64,000 nucleotides of DNA, from positions 615,433,501 through 615,497,500 of the forward strand of contig CM057456.1 of assembly GCA_016271365.2 (NCBI GenBank), written 5' to 3'. Positions 30,915-42,129 of this stretch are shown here, piece after piece. The notes beneath the pieces are model-generated. The model saw only the letters and a list, made by a program, of their open reading frames with translations, was not told the origin of the DNA and ran no database searches. The translations under genes and the position numbers were made by a program. Positions within the stretch are counted from its first letter, which is position 1; every line of letters starts with the position of its first letter. Origin of the DNA: Neoceratodus forsteri (Eukaryota > Chordata > Ceratodontiformes > Ceratodontidae).

Positions 30915-32560
30915 TTTGTGGGTCAGGAGAAACTGAGGGAAGGCACAGAAGGGTTCCAGGGCCTCGAGTAGGCATCGCCCTGCGTGTTCCTGCTGAGGGG
31001 GTTAGGTGCAAAACAGCCTCAGCTTTGCGTTCTCCAGAGAGGCGAACAGGTCCGCCACAGGTTTGCCCCAAAGAGAGAACACGGTCTGTACTACCTCGGG
31101 ATGGAGAAACCACTCATGTGATGCCTCGCCCACCTGGCTGAGGGCATCTGCAATCTAGCTGGAGGCACCGGCCACATGAATGGCCAGAAGGTCAGCTCCC
31201 AGACTGCTCACGAGGGGCCAGATGCAGAGAGCTCCCTGCACAATGGAAGGGAGTGCATACCACTCTGTTTGTTGAGATAGTACATGGTCGTGGTGTTGTC
31301 CGTTTGGACTTGGCTCACTTGACCTCTGAGGCATAGAGCAAATGTGGTCAGTGCCAGCTGAACCGGCCTGAGCTCCAGCAGGTTGATGCGACATCAGGAC
31401 TCCTCGGGAGTCCAGTGCCCGTGGACTCTGATCCCCCAGGTGGGCTCCACAGCCCATGAGGGAGGAGTCTGTCTTCAAGATGACCGTCAGCTCTGGACGG
31501 ACGAACAGGATACCCTACTGGAGATGCTCTGGGATTAGCCACCAGCGGAGCGCGTCCCACATCTGAGTCACAGTAACCAACTGGTCGAAGTGACTCCTGC
31601 ACTGGGACCACTAGCGGCCAGCTCCCAATGCAGGAAGCGCATTTGCCAGCTGGCCCATCGGACCGCACTGGTGCAGGCCGCCATGTAGCCCAAAAGACGC
31701 AGGAGGTCCTGAGCAGGGCACAATTGCCCAACCCGAAATGAATGGGCAAAGGAGGTAAGAGCCTCTGCCCTATCCATCGGGAGTCGAGCACTGATTCTGC
31801 AAGAGTCGAGCTCTACCCCAATTAAGTGAATCACCTACAAAGGCACAAGTTCCGATTTGGCCTCACTGACCAAGAGGCCCAAAGAGATGCAGGTCTGGAG
31901 GGCCAGGTCCCTGGACTGCTCCACCTCCTGCCTGGAGGGACCCACAAAGAGCCAGTCCTCCAGGTAGGGGAATGCCTAGACTCCCCAGCACCTCAGATGG
32001 GCAGCCACCACACAGCGATGCACTTGGTGAAGACCCTGGGCACCGAGGAAAGGCCGAATGGCATGACCTGGAACTCGTAGAGGGTGCCCTCTGTTCAAAA
32101 GCAGAGGAACCGCCAGCGGGAGGGACGGATTGGGGCGTGAAAGCACGCATCCTAAAGATCCAGAGAGCAACACCATGTCTTGCTCCAAGGATGGTATTGT
32201 CTGGGACAGAGCAACCATCTGAAAGGTGCGGGACCTGATGAATCTGTTCAGGTCGTGCAGATCAGGAATGGGGTGCCAGCCCCCCTGTCCATTTGGGTAT
32301 CAGGAAGTACCTGGACATCAACCTAGGTTGCTGTGGAGGATCCAAGATGGGAGCCACCACCTCCTTAAGCAGGAGCTGGATAATGTTGTCCTGAAGGGCC
32401 GACTGAACATCGACTGACAGCTTGTCTTCTCGTGGGGCGCAGGCTCAGCTGAGAGGGTACTGCTTGAATTAAAGAGGCAGACCATGGCCAACCACTTTGA
32501 GAACCCACCTGTCTGTTATGACAGCACACCTGGCAGAAAGGAAGTGGCAGAGCCGGCCCC
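30898..32560 (-). pseudogene. DIRS D reverse transcriptase-RNase H, degraded
   Basis: RNase H: MKTDSSLMGCGAHLGDQSP (31478 downward), then frame loss. RT: FQVMPFGLSSVPRVFTKC at about 32000-32070 and FPYLEDWLF at about 31950-31970, where YLDD reads YLED (31955-31966). MIHLIGVELDSCRISARLP, the block after the active site, is at 31568-31834. The RT N-terminal region with SALQDNIIQLLLKEV is near 32340-32400. Frames change at least four times. The order matches DIRS B and C. Confidence 0.75.
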
Positions 32561-34916
32561 CCACAGGAGGACCCAGGGGGTTCAGGATGGGAGAGGGGAG
32601 GATGCTCCCCATCCCATCACTAGGCAGGCTTGAATGCCAAGGAGGATCCGGCCAAGGGACTGCCAGAGCCCAGACCGCCTGGCTTCCTGACGACAGAGGC
32701 CACGGACTTGGGTTTTGGACGCCAGGCCTGCTGTTGACCAGCCTGGGGCTGGCCAGGTTTGGCCACAGGGGCCAAGGCAGGCTAAAAGGGCTTTTTTGTG
32801 GTAGACTTGGAGCCTTTTGGGTCCTTCTGAGCAGACGTCACAAAGTCCAGGATGGCACTGAACTTTTCAATCCTGTTGAGATGCCCCTGCACGCCATGGC
32901 CGAACAAGTCAGTCCCCAAGAAAGGCACATCTGTCAACTTGTGCTGCGTATTAGCGGTGAATGTGGAGATACGCAGCCAAGCCCTGCAGTGCATGGCTAC
33001 TGCCAAAGCCACGGACTGGGCGCAAGAATCACTGATATCCATGGCCCTTTGGAACTGCTGCTTCACCACAGCATGGCCTTGGTCTAGGACCGGTTTGACG
33101 GTAGTCTGCAGGTCCACCAGGAGGTGGGGAAGCATCTCGTCCAAAGACCCAAGAAGGGCATACGTGAAGTGGGCCATCAGCAGGGCCGAACTTGCTTGAT
33201 GGAGGCCAAGCGAAGAGGCGGAATACACCTTTTTGGCAGAGTGGCCCAACTTTTTGGACTCCTTGTCCGGGGGCTTGTCCATGTCCCCAATGTTGCCTGT
33301 GCGCCTAAACCCGGAATCAGCCATTAGCCCCTCGACCGAGGGGTGTTCCATGAAACTCTAGAGGGAACCGATAGGGACCACATACTTGTGGGCCATCCTG
33401 GCTGAAGGCGCAGAGCAAGAGGCCGGGTAATGCCACAGCTCCAGGGCAGGACCAAGAATAGCCTCCTGGACTGGGAAGGCCTCCATCGGGGAGTCACCCT
33501 GGCCAAGATCTCGGTTAAGGGGTACCTTCCTCTCTTCTGCTCTTCTTAACTGGCTCCAGCTGGAGGCCGTGGATTCAGAAATCAGTCGGAGAAGGCCCTT
33601 GTATGAAGTGGGTCCTTGATCCGTGGAAAGATCCTCTGCCGACTCCATATCCACTGGGCGGGAGTGGAGAGGGGAACCCTCAGATTCTGAAGATTCGTGA
33701 AACAGAAGCCTGCTGCCCATGTCACTTCTCACCCGACGGGGGCGGTCAGGGGTGAGCGTGATCTTCAGCCAATGGGGAAGCCCTCTGGCGGGCCGAGCAT
33801 CCTTAGTCGTGTCACTGTCCTTCAGCTGAGGGGGTTGCGGCTCCACCACAATCGGCAGAGAAGCCAGAGTGGGCCTCACTGGGACCGTCTGGACCGGCTC
33901 CTGCCGGGGTGGGGTTTGCTCCGGCTCCGGTGATGGCAGCGCAGTTATGACTGGGTTAGGCGCCAAGGGCAGCTTCACCCAGGAAAACAGAAGCTGCTGC
34001 CACGTGAATTCCTCATAGCGCCGATGGAACTTGCGCCAGTGCCTCGCCCAAGGATGAGGAGCAGCCCCGGTGGCGCCGCTTGCCCGAGCACTTGGAGCAC
34101 GAGTGCCAAGATTGGCACAGGCTGCCTGAGTCCGGGCTACCAGAGCAGGACCGCGACAACCTTGCCAGGGAACCCTCAAGGATTCTCTGAGGGAGCCAGC
34201 GACTGTCTCTGGTCACGGGGCTCTGATGTGGGAGGCAGCAGAACAGTGGCCTGCCCCATCCCTCCCGAGAGAGTACTGGAGTCCGAGAGTGAGGTGTCAA
34301 TCTCCTCAGAAGAAAGGACTGGCTCAACCAAGTCGAGAAAGATCTCGGCCGGAGTGTCAGCACAATCATTGGCCAACTGGCCAGATGGGATCAGTGTGGA
34401 GCCAGCAGACAAAGTCAAAGACTCAGCTGAGGAGGGAGCTATGAAGAAGCACAGGCCCGAGAGCACTCCCAATCCAACGAGCATCAGCAAAACCAATTCT
34501 TGGTCTCTTTCTCCTTGGCTTCCTTGGCCAACTTCTTGCTTGAAGGGCTCTTTCCAAAAGTAGGGAGAGACTGGCACAGTTTCTGGAACACACCTGTAAA
34601 TGACGTGCCCTGCTGAAACAGCATGAAGACCGAAGCCGAGGAGAAATGCACCGTGGCCTGAGCCACTTCCTCCTCCAAAGCCAACTGCTCAGCGGAACCA
34701 CGCAGCAGCGGAAACTGCCTTCCTTGCCTCCTTCGCGTGAATGTGCGGATCCCGTTCGCTTGGGCAACCAAGGAGCAAGTGGGCGAGACGATCCTCTAAG
34801 GTCAACAGTAAAAAATGCACAACAGTAGTCAAAGGCCTCGACATCATGCTCGTGGCCCAGGCAGTAAATGCACAAGGAGAGTGGGTCAAATCGTAACATC
34901 TTTTACCCACAACCAC
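32560..34916 (-). pseudogene. DIRS D Gag, long open parts with one internal stop
   Basis: Start region: MLRFDPLSLCIYCLGHEHDVE (34899 downward), a CxxC..H zinc-finger-like start, then the acidic helix AEQLALEEEVAQATVHF (34484-34771, other frame). From 34179 to 32782 one frame holds 273 codons, a TAG at 33358-33360, then 189 codons. The first part is Pro-rich and acidic (SSESEGSPLHS). The second is the capsid-like domain (VYSASSLGLHQASSALLM to VPFLGTDLFGHGVQ) shared with E and B. The 5' part needs two frame changes. This is the most continuous Gag in the window. Confidence 0.75.
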
Positions 34917-35014
34917 AAAATTGGAACCCCGGAACGGACTTCAAATCGTCCATACGGCGAGAAGAATGAAGACAAAATTTAGGAAGCAAAACGCTGGTTT
35001 GAAGGTTTTTGGGC

Positions 35015-35215
35015 CTCTGTAACGCAGAGCGGTAAGGAGAGAACCTATTCTTCCAAGCAGAAAGGAAGAACTAGCGTCATGGGGTGGTGCTAGGGTAGTT
35101 ACCATCTCGGTGGGTGGGAGGAGCCAGCTTGAAGACTTTCTGGCAGGATTTAAAGGGGAAAGTACACTAGCAGAACGTGTGGATAAGTACACCATATCCA
35201 CATCCCTAGAAGTTA
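35015..35215. repeat. DIRS D right inverted terminal repeat
   Basis: Pairs with 19585-19745 and, at its outer 50 bp, with the displaced ICR half at 26834. Shared inner landmarks are TTTAAAGGGGAAAGTACAC (right) and CCCTTTAAATCCTGCTGG (left). It is also similar to the terminal repeat of DIRS Z at 540-732. Confidence 0.85.
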
Positions 35216-35402
35216 GATTTACAAAGTTGCAGAAATGGTTTACATTGTAAACCCCGCAGACAAGAGTCCCCTTCTTGGAGACCAGACCTATTTTTAGCAT
35301 GAAAAACTAGACTTATAATGTGAGTATATACAGCAGTATGCTATACACACATTATTAAAATTGTTTCCATCCAACCAGTCAATACTGCTATTCGTTTCAT
35401 TT

Positions 35403-35405
<3 letters not shown>

Positions 35406-35460
<55 letters not shown>
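35406..35460. repeat. (CA)n microsatellite
   Basis: About 27 uninterrupted AC/CA dinucleotides. Confidence 0.97.
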
Positions 35461-35464
<4 letters not shown>

Positions 35465-36024
35465 AAGCAGTCTATCAGTTCCCAAAACACAGAATTACTG
35501 CTAGATTAAGCAAGAGGGGGCCAGTCCAGCCTGGTTCTGCCCTCCAAACAAATGACATACTGTACACTTGCCCATCAAAATATTCCATTCTGCAGCTGCA
35601 CTACTTAAGCCCTAAAATATGGTTTGCACATTTAATCTGATGTCCCTCACATTCAAAAGTTCCTCATCATTGCAACATCTCTTCTTCTAAATGATTAGAG
35701 CTGCCATTCAAACTTGTACATCATCTCCACAAAGTGCATGATGCCCCAGAACTTAAAAACTTTTTTAAAGGATGCGCTCTCACTCTATGATCTTGATCAT
35801 CCCAGCATTCCAACAGCAGATCTCTGAGCTGAAGTGGCCAAGGAGCTCAAGGCCTAGTTTGACAAAATACTGCAATGATAGCAATTCGAATTCCAGATTT
35901 AAAAAAAGTTCTGAGGAGGCAAAAAACAAGAACAATTAAAAGGTCATGCCTACTAACAATGACACGTTTTGAAGAATCTTGTTACCTTATTCCAGAAAGG
36001 GCAGGCAGGGAAGGGTGATTTGAC
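35461..36024. other. Unassigned sequence
   Basis: No gene or recognised repeat seen on either strand. Confidence 0.4.
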
Positions 36025-36345
36025 TGGCTGCTCCACTCCATTAGAGGAACAGAGATTACAACAGTAATTTTTCCTTCTAACTACACGAATTAGAACAGCC
36101 TAGTTAAACTTGTGCAGACTCCAAGCAGTAGCCTGGGTAGGAGGGTTTTAGGATAACCCTGGGAACAGGTTCTGAAGCACCAAAAAAAATCCTCTCTTGC
36201 CTGGGTAGTCAGGTAATAATAAGACGCGAGTGTGGGGACTGTAGTAGCTTTACACATTTCTGCTAGTGGTACATTCCTTCTAGCTGCCACTGGTGCTGTG
36301 CTACTCAGAGTGCAGTGTGACTGCATTTACAAAACAGTGATGGTG
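36025..36345 (-). pseudogene. DIRS relic G: ICR and recombinase C-terminus
   Basis: The minus strand reads AARRNVPLAEMCKATTV and LASYYYLTTQARED, which aligns with the nucleophile-Tyr region of the other recombinases (KHYSLDVHARQH in E). The HxxR box is changed. The adjacent 36025-36105 (CCATTAGAGGAACAG, then AACAGTAATTTTTCCTTCTA) is laid out like the ICR junction of DIRS B at 3121-3180. Nothing else of the element is recognisable on either side, so this is a small internal relic of a B-like DIRS. Confidence 0.62.
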
Positions 36346-37897
36346 AACCCATGAGTCTCAGCGGAGCTATGGATAAGCAGAGCACACCAGTTGGGCATGA
36401 TGTTTTTTTTTTTTTTTTTACAAGTATGCCAACACTGCCTAAGAGGAGCTGAAATTATATTTTATTTTAACTTGACTTTAATTTGTTACTCTTAGAAAAG
36501 CATCTTTTGTACACTGAATATTACAGCATCACTAGTATCTGTCTGTAAAGTATGATTGCTACGAAGTTTCTTCAGAGGACTATATTTTTGGTGACTCTTG
36601 TGTATATATATGTTGAAACTTTAATAAAAAGAAGAATTTCAAAAAAAAAAGAAAAGCATATTTTTTGTCTTTTACCGAGAGAAACCCCTGGAGACAGCAG
36701 CAACTGCAGCACCACCAGCTTGGGAGGTGGAGCCGAGGCATGTGGTGGAAGACCGAAGGAGCAGATGGTTGCCGGAAGCAGAGAAGTCTTTGCAAATTCG
36801 ACAGAGGAACGTTGGCCACAAGTGGATTTACCCAGGACTCATGAAGGAAAGTGAATCTACTGCACTGCATTACCTGAAGTGGTTTCAGTGATAGTGTGAT
36901 TTTTCTTTTCTTTCTATATAGCTTTTTATACCCCAGAGACTTGGCAGACAACTACTTCCATGCGCCCCTGCCCTGAAATTCCTGCGGGGGGGGTTGACTT
37001 TCTCCCCTTCCCAGAGCACAATCCAGAAGGTGGGGCAGCCGCTGGGGACGCGACGGGCCTTCATGGAGCCTGCCAGCTCCCATTTTGCTTTTTCTCCAGT
37101 TCCCCCCTTCCCCACCAGGTAATGACACTAGTACGTGCCTCCTGACCCATACTGCCCTCCAGCCACCAACAGAGGGCACTCAGCAAGTGGGACAAGACCT
37201 CCCCCTCCCTGAGAGAGGAGAGCAGCCCTCCAGACACTCGATCCTCTCTCGCCCCTGCCGACCTCCCGCGGTCTGGGCTCGTTCCCAAACCCAGGTTGCT
37301 GGCATGGCGTGAGGTGTATTTACCAGTGCTTCAACCTCCAGTGCCTCTGGCCCGGCCAGAGATAATGTGCTTTAAACAAGGACCTTTGTTCCTCCATCCA
37401 TAACCAGACAGATAACTTTTCTAATTGCAAAGTTCACCTAATTTAATGGAGTAAAATCTGCTTAACTCAGGTTGCAGTGTTTGGTCTGTTGTGGAAGCCC
37501 CCCCAAGGGATAATGCAACTTTGGCATTCTGCCAGAAAGGCATATGTCCAGTATTAAATGAGTGGCTGATACACAGCTGTACAAAGATTTTACATATCTA
37601 TTCTATAGTGATGCACAAAAGTTTTTATCCATTACAATTTGTTATATACAACAGGAGAGGGGGTGAAAATGACAAGATAAAAAAGATATCTTAATGACAT
37701 CAGTAACAGCAAGATATCAAAAAAATATCATTGTTACTGTCATCACAGTGGAATACTGAACCAATCAGAGCAGCTTCTATAATGCTGATGACATCACAAT
37801 GCCTGGTGCAGCACTGGCGCAAGCAGTTAAAATCAAAGAAAACAGCAAAATATTTAAATAAACTGCATATTTAAAAGATATAACTTGTAAATTACTG
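36346..37897. other. Unassigned sequence with a transcript-like A tail
   Basis: At 36622 an AATAAA is followed 14 bp later by an A-run (36640-36650), as in a retroposed transcript end. GC-rich sequence at 36690-37310 has several overlapping open frames on both strands but no domain I recognise. A pyrimidine-rich stretch before a TATAG at about 36918 resembles a splice acceptor, without further support for an exon. A short inverted repeat lies near 37680-37740. Confidence 0.35.
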
Positions 37898-38065
37898 TTG
37901 TATATATCAAATATACAATAACCTGACTTAAAATAGGCAATTTATCATCACTTGTGAGTGGGTAGGACTTTTATAACTCACTCGTGAGTTATGGTCCTGC
38001 CCCCTCACACTTGAAGATAAATTGCATATTTTGAGTGACCCCATTGTATATCATATGTATGTAAC
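37898..38065. repeat. Hairpin (foldback) of about 168 bp
   Basis: Left arm GCAATTTATCATCACTTGTG faces right arm CTCACACTTGAAGATAAATTGC. The arms continue outward (ATATACAATAACC against CCATTGTATATC) and inward to TAACTCACTCGTGAGTTA at the centre. Each arm is roughly 80 bp and imperfect. Confidence 0.65.
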
Positions 38066-38399
38066 AAAAAGTTCGACAGTGCCGCAAATGCACTTTTTAC
38101 TGTCGCAAATGGCCCTGTTACTGTCACAAATCTGCCATCTTGCTTTCAGTTAGTGATCAGAAAAATGCTTGGCATTTAAAATTGAGACCCTCTAGCAACC
38201 TAATTCTTTTTGTATTCACCTAGCGGGCCCTGAGGATGCTAGCCATGTCTTTATTCTGGGGTAAAACACCCCAGAAATATGTTTTCAGATTTCTGGAAAA
38301 GTACTTTAGCAAAAGTAGTGTCGCACTCACGAAAGTGTCTGAAAATTTATAAAGCTTTCACAAATCATACACTACTTATACACTATGACCAAAATAACT

Positions 38400-39420
38400 A
38401 ATTTTTGGCACTCCGCTGCAAAGAACAGTTTTGGAGTTTTGGCTGAAATTTGGAGGGAGCAGATCGACATCTCACAGATGTACCTTTCAGTGTTGTATTG
38501 AAAAAATATTACATGGTGGCAAAGTTCGGCCTCCAAAGTTGACGTTTTTCCCTACAGGATAACTTTACGGCGCCCGACACATTACAGGAATTCTTTGGCA
38601 CCCTGCTGCAAAAAAACGGTTTGGTCTTTTTTCCTGAAATTTGGAAGGAAGACAGCCAACAGCCCACAGATGTGCCTTTCAGTGGTTTGGTGAAAAAATA
38701 TTACAGGGAGGCAAAGTTATGGCACTCTGAACTTCTCTTTTTTCCCCCATAGGATAACATTACGGCGCTCGCTGCGCCTTTCAGGGCCCATATCTCGGAA
38801 ACGGTGCGAGATACGGACTTTTCCTCGGAAAAATACTTAGGCCCCTGGGGGCTAAGCACAAATCTAGCCAGGACATTCGTAAATCATATGACTTTTAAAT
38901 TTTTTTTCTACGTCGTATGGTACTTGAGATATAACCTATTTAGTATTCTAAGTTCTCATTTTCTGCTCCGATACCCATTATTATGCATACATTCTTTGTA
39001 TTCACTGTCTTTCTCTATGCAGCTTTTGGGGAAAACCAGCCTGTGCCCTTACATTACTGTTACCGTTGCCCTTTACGCTAGCGGTTCCATACCAGTTTCA
39101 CTTACCGTTGACGTCTACGGCACCATGTGCGTTATCCTTTGAGTTTTCATTTGCGCTTGTATTTCTGTTATTTTTTTGCCATTTGTGTCTACCGTACTGT
39201 TTCTCTTTCTGTTTCACTTTGCGTCACCATGCCCACTGACATTTCCGTTTGCAGGCACCATGTTACTATGTGACAACAAATCACATGGCAAACCGTTCCT
39301 GTCTACGCCACCGTGTGCGTTACCCTTTCAGTTCTCATTCGCGCGTGCGTTACCATGTGCGCCACTGTTAGCGCCTGTTTGCATTACTGTTCCTGTTACT
39401 ATGCCAGAAGACATCCGCGT
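38400..39420. repeat. Degenerate repeat region with period near 190 bp
   Basis: Two related blocks begin at 38405 (TTGGCACTCCGCTGCAAAGA) and 38597 (TTGGCACCCTGCTGCAAAAA) and share AAATTTGGA, TGTGCCTTTCAGTG and AAAAAATATTACA in the same order. Further right, CACCATGTGCGTTATCCTTT (about 39119) and CACCGTGTGCGTTACCCTTT (about 39308) are also about 189 bp apart. The sequence is rich in CG and GTTACC/GTTGCC words, unlike its AT-rich surroundings. Open frames of 111-112 codons (38804-39142, 39176-39511) have no recognisable features. Confidence 0.5.
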
Positions 39421-39486
39421 GGCGGGGCGCCGCTGCATTACATTCACTATTTCTCGTTATCATTCCCAAAGAAGAGAAATTAGAGG

Positions 39487-39819
39487 CAAAAAACTCTGTT
39501 TAATGCATTAGTTAGGGTTGTTCCACAGCGACAAAAGTGAGGAAATTCGGTGTTAGGGTTGAAAACCCCTTGGACCCCTCCACCCCAACCGGCATTAGAG
39601 TGCGCATTGGGATCGTCGGTCCTACACTCACCCCATTCCTATACTTCTGCTGGCTTTACACATGTCATGGGGTGACAGTTAGGGCTGGCGATCCCAATCG
39701 CACCCCAATGCCGGTTGGGGGTGGGGGGGTGGGCCAGGGGGTTCAAACCCTAACAACCAAATTTCCTCACTTTGTCGCTGTGGAACAACCCTAACTAATG
39801 CATTAAACAGAGTTTTTAC
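39487..39819. repeat. Large palindrome of about 333 bp with TTAGGG-type words
   Basis: AACTCTGTTTAATGCATTAG at the left edge faces CTAATGCATTAAACAGAGTT at the right edge. The arms extend inward about 145 bp each (GGGATCGTCGGTCC against GGCGATCCC) to a short centre near 39652 flanked by TCACCCCAT/ATGGGGTGA. Arm identity looks above 85 percent. TTAGGG/CCCTAA words recur in both arms. No open frame is plausible. Confidence 0.88.
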
Positions 39820-39824
39820 CATAT

Positions 39825-39883
39825 ATATCTATCTATCTATCTATATCTATATCTCTATCAATATATTTATATCTAAATCTAAA

Positions 39884-39918
<35 letters not shown>

Positions 39919-39980
39919 ATATCTAAATCTATATATATATATCTAAATATATATATATATCTAAATCTATATATATGGTT
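39825..39980. repeat. AT-rich simple repeat
   Basis: Interspersed (ATCT)n, (AT)n and ATATCTAAATCT units directly at the right edge of the large palindrome. Confidence 0.9.
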
Positions 39981-40981
39981 TCACTACATATATACATTTA
40001 GAAATAAGATCTAAAGCACATATTACTTGAAACCACTAAGAAGTTAATTATGTCCAGAATGAAATCTCAAATAGGAGCTCCTTACTGGCTCTTCTTAGCT
40101 ATAGCCGTAAGATGCCACCTTACACTGAAGTCACTCTTAGCTCCATATAAAAACAGACGCTATTTAGACTCACACCATAACCGTAAGTAAAGGAGACTAG
40201 GTTTGCTGGCCAAGGCACCTAGCTTCACCTGAGCTCTTTTATTCTAGGTTACGTGAAAGGACAGTGCAAAGAACCTTCCCAGAGCAAGGAAAAGGATTAG
40301 GGCTTCTTTTGGCTAGGCAGATTTACTGTGTGTTATTTTTATTTTGTACTCACAGGGAGTGTTACTGTTTGTTGCTAACATTTATTGCTTTAATTTTCTC
40401 CAATTCAAATTGTTGTTGCTGGATATAACTTCTGCTGCAGTATTACAGGGTGTGCTTACAGATTACTGCTGTAATCTTCTGATTCAAATTGTCTTTTGCA
40501 AGGTATATCTTCTGTTACTGCTTTATTTTTCTCTGTAGCAAAGTGTTTCTTACAGGGTATATCTTCTGAGAAATTATTACAGGAGGTGCTTTACAAGTTT
40601 TAGTTTTATCTATCATTAGGATAAGCTTTCAGGGCTACTGCATTTGTTGCTGGCTGATTGTTTCTGCTCTTACCTCTGTTTCTTTTGTCCGTGGTGGTTC
40701 TTTTTCGGCAGGGGAAGGGCCCAGCCACCCATCCATTCCCCAACCATCCCATACTACACTCCTTTTATAGGGTAGCACAGTCGTGACATTTCCTGTAGCA
40801 AAGCAGGAAGGGGCGGATCAGAGGGGTATCCACACACTGACCTCACTTACAGGGGCACTAGTAATTTAACTTGTCATAACAAGTTATACAAAAACAAACA
40901 AAACACAAAATCTAACTTTTGCTTTCATTTTCTTCCTTCTAATTACTCTGATCAGATCATAAACCCAGCAACTTATCTGGA

Positions 40982-41945
40982 ATGGATATCATTAACTGCA
41001 GGTACTGCGGAACACTTTTCAGAAGGGCAGTTTTACAGGATTTAGGGCACTGTCCTACAGGCTGGGCCATTGGAGATCTAAGGGCTCAGATTCAGGCAGC
41101 ATGGGCAGAGACTGCGCGCCTCAAATTGCATATTCAAGAGGAAATATATTATAAGAACCACCCGCCATTTCCCTCAACATCCAACAGAAGCACCTCGACC
41201 GCAGAGGGTAGTTGGTCCGGGAGGTTGGCAGGTGGTTAGGAAGGGCAAATCGGGTGCCCCATCACTCGGTGCTCTCCAACATATCACCTCCACAAACCAT
41301 ATAAAAACTACAAACAGGTATCTGCCTCTATCTCCAAAATCAAACAAAGGGGCAGAAGACACTGCAGAGCAGGACACTGCAGCACAGGAGCTAGCACAAC
41401 AAAACTCACCCAAAACAGGAACCAAAATAAGAAAAGCAAAAAGGAAATCCAAAAAACTTCTGATCATAAGAGACTCCGTGATTTGTGGAGTTGATACCTA
41501 TCCCCAGCCAGGGGTAATGGTCAGATGTCTCCCAGGTACGTCAGCGTGGAGAGACACTAACCACATTGCTAAAATTGTTCAGGAAGCAGGAGAAAACATT
41601 GACATCTTGGTACACATAGGGACTAACGACCTCGGCAGCCGGTCAGTTGTGCAGACCAAGGAACACCAGACCAGGTTGGGTGACAAACTATCATCCAGTT
41701 CATCTGGCATCTCCTTCTCTGAGATCCTGCCAGTCTGGGAGAGGGGGGCAGATGGACGGAAGGGGAGATAAGGGAGCTAAACACGTGGCTCAAGGGCTGG
41801 TGCCAGGAAAAAGGACACAAATTTGTAGGAAACTGGTAACAGTTTGGGGAACAAAAGTTCTTTAAATTTGATGGACTGCATCCGACTAAGGAGGGAGACA
41901 GTGCATTGGGGCAGAAGTCTGACATCTTTGCAGAATATTTAAACT
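40982..41945 (+). pseudogene. CR1 ORF1 with Cys motif, coiled coil and SGNH-like domain
   Basis: The first frame (40982-41239) begins MDIINCRYCGTLF, a CxxC motif, followed by a helical stretch (DLRAQIQAAWAETARLKLHI) that could form a coiled coil. A second frame (41232-41771) has a basic region (KIRKAKRKSKK), then LLIIRDSVICGVD and ILVHIGTNDLGS. These are the first and GTND-type blocks of the SGNH/GDSL esterase-like domain known in ORF1 of CR1 LINEs. The Gly of the GDS block reads Arg (RDS). The block after 41771 (FKFDGLHPTKEGD, about 41867) is the His-containing end, in another frame. A nucleic-acid or lipid role is debated for the family. Confidence 0.75.
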
Positions 41946-42129
41946 AGCAAATGGGGAGAGGGGTGCAGCACCCCATACATCGCGTGGAAAGAACACCACT
42001 CCCTCCTCAGCTAGTGGTCAAACAGGAGTTCAGCATGTTTGTAGTTCATTGCATCACCAGGTAAGGAAAAACGTCCAGCTCCCCATACGACGCACAGGAG
42101 AAACACCAGACCTAGCCCAACAACTAACT

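Larger units (their letters stand above)
19583..35215 (-). mobile_element. DIRS retrotransposon D, interrupted by DIRS C and an L2-like LINE
   Basis: The left ITR (19585-19745) and right ITR (35015-35215) are inverted copies: TCTAGGAGTGGTATATGGTGTAC on the left, GTACACCATATCCACATCCCTAGA on the right. ICR halves lie at 19760-19840 and 26834-26935, separated by DIRS C. Inside, on the minus strand, are Gag (32560-34916), RT/RNase H (30898-32560) and YR (30353-30914 plus 26990-27590). Without C (about 7.0 kb) and the LINE (about 2.8 kb), D measures about 5.9 kb, the same as B and E, so it is nearly full length. Confidence 0.88.

Noticed and set aside
33697..34563. Plus-strand frames of up to 179 codons in DIRS D
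   Set aside because: Antisense shadows of the D Gag frame.
36660..37320. GC-rich stretch with overlapping frames, possible host exon
   Set aside because: Frames exist on both strands at similar length, as expected in GC-rich DNA. No recognisable protein.
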